Positions 30,522 to 32,633 of a stretch of DNA of 32,633 nt are shown piece after piece. The translations under genes were made by a program, and so were the position numbers. This DNA comes from an uncultured bacterium (lineage in GTDB: Bacteria; Bacillota; Clostridia; Lachnospirales; Lachnospiraceae), in contig CAJMRM010000034.1 of the NCBI GenBank assembly GCA_905215775.1, positions 1 to 32,633 of the forward strand, written 5' to 3'. The notes under the pieces are model-generated. The model did not search any database, was not told the DNA's origin, and worked only from the letters and a program-made list of their open reading frames with translations. Each line of letters opens with the position of its first letter. Position 1 is the stretch's first letter.

Positions 30522-30558
30522 AAAAAATGCCGCCCTCAGATAGAATGAAGGCGGCATT
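30522..30558 (-). terminator. Terminator inside the importer operon, after the binding-protein gene
   Basis: On the minus strand AATGCCGCC pairs with GGCGGCATT (plus 30550-30558 and 30526-30534) and runs directly into six T. It lies 16 bases past the binding-protein stop and about 30 bases before the OppB-type start. Partial termination here would make more binding protein than membrane complex, a known arrangement in ABC importers. Confidence 0.88.
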
Positions 30559-30574
30559 GCTCCTGACCCGGAAT

Positions 30575-32209
30575 TTATTCCATTGTCAATTTTGTGTAAT
30601 CCTCAAATACAGGAGTTCTCTTGATGGTATCTGCTCCCTTGATATTGGAGGTCGTTACGAACACATAGTTGGGGTAAGCGATGGGATAGCAGGTCAGCTC
30701 GTCCCTTGTCTGGATCTGGATCTGCTTATAGATCGCAGCGCGCTCCTCCGGTGTGTAAACGGTCCGGGCATCCTTCCATAACTGTGCCACCTCGTCGCTG
30801 ACAGCCAGGTTTACACCCCAGGTCCCATCGTACATGCCGGCAACCACCTGGTCCGGATCGCCCACAGCGCCGTAGCCGTTCAGGTAGAACTCATAGTCGC
30901 CGTCGGTTCCGAATACCTTCTCAAAGAATCCGGCAGATTCCAGCGGGATCACCTCCAGATTGATCCCCACATTCTTTAACTGCTGCTGGATGATCTGTGC
31001 GGACTCCTTCATATATACACGCTCGGAGTTGAAGTACAGAGTCAGTGTCTTGCCGTCCAGGCCGGTTTCCTTCACCAGCTGCTTTGCCTTCTCCACATCC
31101 TGGGTATAGCCCTCCACGGAAGAATCATAGAAGGTATTCACATTGCTGAAGATGGAATTGGCGGATTCTGCCATTCCGTCGCCGCAAGCGCCTGCAATGA
31201 TCTCATCGCGGTTTAACGCTACAAATACAGCCTCCACTACCTTGGGATCCTGGACTGTCTCACAGAATTTGTTCACAGCCAGATAATTTACGCGGCCTTC
31301 CGGATACTTCACAACCGTAAAGTTGGGATCTGCCTCATATTTGGCCACTGCCGGCGCATTTGCCAGCTCCATGAAGTTTACTTCCCCGTTCATCAGAGCC
31401 ACCTCCTGGGCGGAAAGGTCGGAAATGATGCGGAAGGTCACTTTGTCGATGGACGGAGCGCCCATGTAGTAATCGTCGTATTTTTCCAGAAGCAGGTACT
31501 CGTCCTGCTTGAACTCTGTTACCTTATATGGACCGGAGCCGATTCCCTTCATATTTGCTTCCCCTGCGGATACTACGCTGGGGTTGCCCTCAAATACATG
31601 CTCCGGGATCAGGGTCAGACCGCCCAGAAGATCCGCGTAGGATGCGGATGCCATGGGAAGAGTAACCTTAACCGTCAGATCATCCAGCTTCTCATATTTC
31701 ACCGGCTGGTCATTGAGGATCACAATGTTGGTTCCGCCTGCGCCGTTGTTGGTATCCGAGCAGACGTCCATGGTGAAGATCATATCGTCGGCTGTGATGG
31801 CCTCGCCGTCGTGCCACTTCAGACCTTCCTTCAATTTTACAGTGATCTGCATTCCGTCTTCAGAAACCTCGTAGGAATCTGCCAGATAATATCTGGTCTC
31901 ATTTACGTCGATGACATAAAGCGGATCGTAAATGGGATTCAGCATCGCAGCTTCCTTATAACCCTCCAGAAGGGGATTCAGGTTTGCCACACAGCTGGCG
32001 CTGGGCATGATCAGATTCTTCTCTCCGCTTTCCTCTGTCTGGACTGCGGCTGTGGTTTCTGCTTCTGTCTTGGCAGCCTCTGTCACTGCGGCCGTGGTAG
32101 TCCCCTCAGCCGGCGCCGCCGCCGTTTCCTTTTTGTCTCCGCCGCATCCTGTCAGTACCGCCATGGCAGCCAGTGTACATAAGAGCGCGTTTCGTGTTTT
32201 CTTTCTCAA
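30575..32209 (-). CDS. Peptide-type ABC importer substrate-binding lipoprotein (SBP family 5)
   Basis: A 544-residue extracellular solute-binding protein of the OppA/DppA family. A lipoprotein signal with lipobox LTGC (Cys 22) is followed by an Ala/Thr/Glu-rich linker (about 25-63) and the binding domains, with EGYKEAAMLNPIYDPLY, VKLKEGLKWHDGEAITADDM (the family signature) and YTPEERAAIYKQIQ near the end. The start codon is TTG (32207-32209), supported by AGGAGG eight bases upstream. A strong promoter lies at 32270-32298 and a terminator follows the gene. Together with the downstream permeases, ATPases and M20 hydrolases it probably delivers peptides or N-acylated amino acids; exact ligand unknown. 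Confidence 0.95.
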   Translation of the reverse strand: MRKKTRNALLCTLAAMAVLTGCGGDKKETAAAPAEGTTTAAVTEAAKTEAETTAAVQTEESGEKNLIMPSASCVANLNPLLEGYKEAAMLNPIYDPLYVIDVNETRYYLADSYEVSEDGMQITVKLKEGLKWHDGEAITADDMIFTMDVCSDTNNGAGGTNIVILNDQPVKYEKLDDLTVKVTLPMASASYADLLGGLTLIPEHVFEGNPSVVSAGEANMKGIGSGPYKVTEFKQDEYLLLEKYDDYYMGAPSIDKVTFRIISDLSAQEVALMNGEVNFMELANAPAVAKYEADPNFTVVKYPEGRVNYLAVNKFCETVQDPKVVEAVFVALNRDEIIAGACGDGMAESANSIFSNVNTFYDSSVEGYTQDVEKAKQLVKETGLDGKTLTLYFNSERVYMKESAQIIQQQLKNVGINLEVIPLESAGFFEKVFGTDGDYEFYLNGYGAVGDPDQVVAGMYDGTWGVNLAVSDEVAQLWKDARTVYTPEERAAIYKQIQIQTRDELTCYPIAYPNYVFVTTSNIKGADTIKRTPVFEDYTKLTME

Positions 32210-32269
32210 CTTCTATCCCTCCTGGATGATTCCATAGTATTCTTCCGGACAATCCCGAAAACCGAGTTG

Positions 32270-32298
32270 ATTATACATGGATAAAATGGCATAGTCAA
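32270..32298 (-). promoter_or_regulatory. Promoter of the peptide importer operon
   Basis: TTGACT (plus 32293-32298) and TATAAT preceded by TG (plus 32270-32275) are 17 bases apart on the minus strand, with AT-rich sequence upstream resembling an UP element. The leader to the TTG start is about 55 bases and ends in a full AGGAGG. No clear operator is visible. Confidence 0.88.
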
Positions 32299-32410
32299 AT
32301 TCAATTTCTCTATGGTTTTTTTTAAATTATTGCAAAAATATATACTGTTCATTTCCGCAGATCACTCCAGTGCGCGGACAGCAAAGGCGGCAGCCAGGAA
32401 TTTACAAAAC

Positions 32411-32442
32411 AAAAAAGAGAGTCTGTATCATACAAACTCTCT
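32411..32442 (-). terminator. Terminator of the tRNA-Val/tRNA-Leu unit
   Basis: On the minus strand AGAGAGTTTGTAT pairs with ATACAGACTCTCT around a single-base loop region (one G-U pair) and continues into a T tract, four bases past the tRNA-Leu 3' end. Confidence 0.9.
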
Positions 32443-32446
32443 CCTA

Positions 32447-32530
32447 TGCCGGTGACCGGACTTGAACCGGTACGGGGTTGCCCCCGAGGGATTTTAAGTC
32501 CCTTGCGTCTGCCTATTCCGCCACACCGGC
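32447..32530 (-). tRNA. tRNA-Leu (anticodon UAA)
   Basis: An 84-base class II tRNA: acceptor GCCGGTG/CACCGGC with A discriminator, anticodon loop CTTAAAA (TAA, reads UUA/UUG), a long variable arm (TCGGGGGCAACCCCGT) and T-arm CCGGTTCAAGTCCGG. CCA is not encoded. It lies 29 bases downstream of tRNA-Val and is probably co-transcribed with it. Confidence 0.96.
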
Positions 32531-32559
32531 AAACGCGATAACCGTTATTCAGTTATCAG

Positions 32560-32632
32560 TGGGGCCTATAGGGCTCGAACCTATGACCCTCTGCTTGTAA
32601 GGCAGATGCTCTCCCAGCTGAGCTAAGACCCC
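32560..32632 (-). tRNA. tRNA-Val (anticodon UAC)
   Basis: Acceptor GGGGTCT/AGGCCCC with A discriminator and a T5-G68 wobble pair, D-arm with AGCTCAGCTGGGAGAGC, anticodon loop CTTACAA (TAC), and T-arm ATAGGTTCGAGCCCTAT. CCA is not encoded. It ends one base from the window edge, so its promoter, and any tRNAs upstream in the cluster, are outside. Confidence 0.96.
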
Positions 32633-32633
32633 A

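Noticed and set aside
1..32633. CRISPR array, insertion sequence or rRNA genes
   Set aside because: No regularly spaced repeats, transposase motifs or rRNA-like sequence were seen on either strand; the repeats found are the tRNA pair, the tandem M20 genes and one 44-bp tandem repeat.

Overview
The window looks like a chromosomal segment of a fairly GC-rich gut-type Clostridia, most likely Lachnospiraceae. This is inferred from the Gram-positive Shine-Dalgarno sites (AGGAGG), the consensus TTGACA-N17-TATAAT promoters, the order ftsE-ftsX-M23 hydrolase-S41 protease, the CvfB, YtaF and RidA genes, and the SERCA-like ATPase; no species is claimed. Nearly everything lies on the minus strand. The only plus-strand gene is a YtaF/MntP-like membrane protein at 13714-14292. 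I see no insertion sequence, integrase, phage gene, CRISPR array or rRNA.

Layout, in coordinate order. 1-336: an intergenic edge with the terminator of the first operon. 337-5699: a cell-envelope operon, transcribed as CdaR/PucR-type regulator, ftsE, ftsX, coiled-coil M23 murein hydrolase, CtpA-type S41 protease. 5846-6946: a lone MsmK-like ABC ATPase whose catalytic motifs are mostly lost. 7195-9176: acyl-ACP thioesterase, cvfB and ridA, a tight operon. 9317-11292: two identical tRNA-Gln(CUG) genes on either side of an M20 amidohydrolase. 11411-13568: truA and a single-pass membrane protein with a long Pro/Glu/Ser/Thr tail. 13714-17013: the YtaF-like gene converging on a calcium P-type ATPase. 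17082-20752: a YgjP-like metallohydrolase, recJ and glyA. 20858-20931: tRNA-Arg(ACG). 21029-22765: a TetR regulator with two small polytopic membrane proteins and two matching palindromes. 22914-32209: a peptide-type ABC importer (binding protein, two permeases, two ATPases), a Nim-like flavoprotein and two tandem M20 amidohydrolases. 32447-32632: tRNA-Leu(UAA) and tRNA-Val(UAC).

Two functional blocks stand out. In the envelope block FtsEX probably gates the M23 hydrolase outside the cell, with the S41 protease as a possible processing or turnover factor. In the right-hand block an oligopeptide-type importer feeds amidohydrolases of the AbgB type (p-aminobenzoyl-glutamate hydrolase B), which suggests uptake and cleavage of N-acylated or aminobenzoylated amino acids or dipeptides.

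The most unusual signals are: the ABC protein with intact Walker A but replaced Q-loop, signature, catalytic Glu and H-loop residues; a long hairpin that both resembles a terminator and buries the ribosome binding site of the calcium ATPase; and a TetR locus where the palindrome TGAAC-N3-GTTCA lies on the start site of a perfect-consensus promoter and again before the neighbouring membrane gene.
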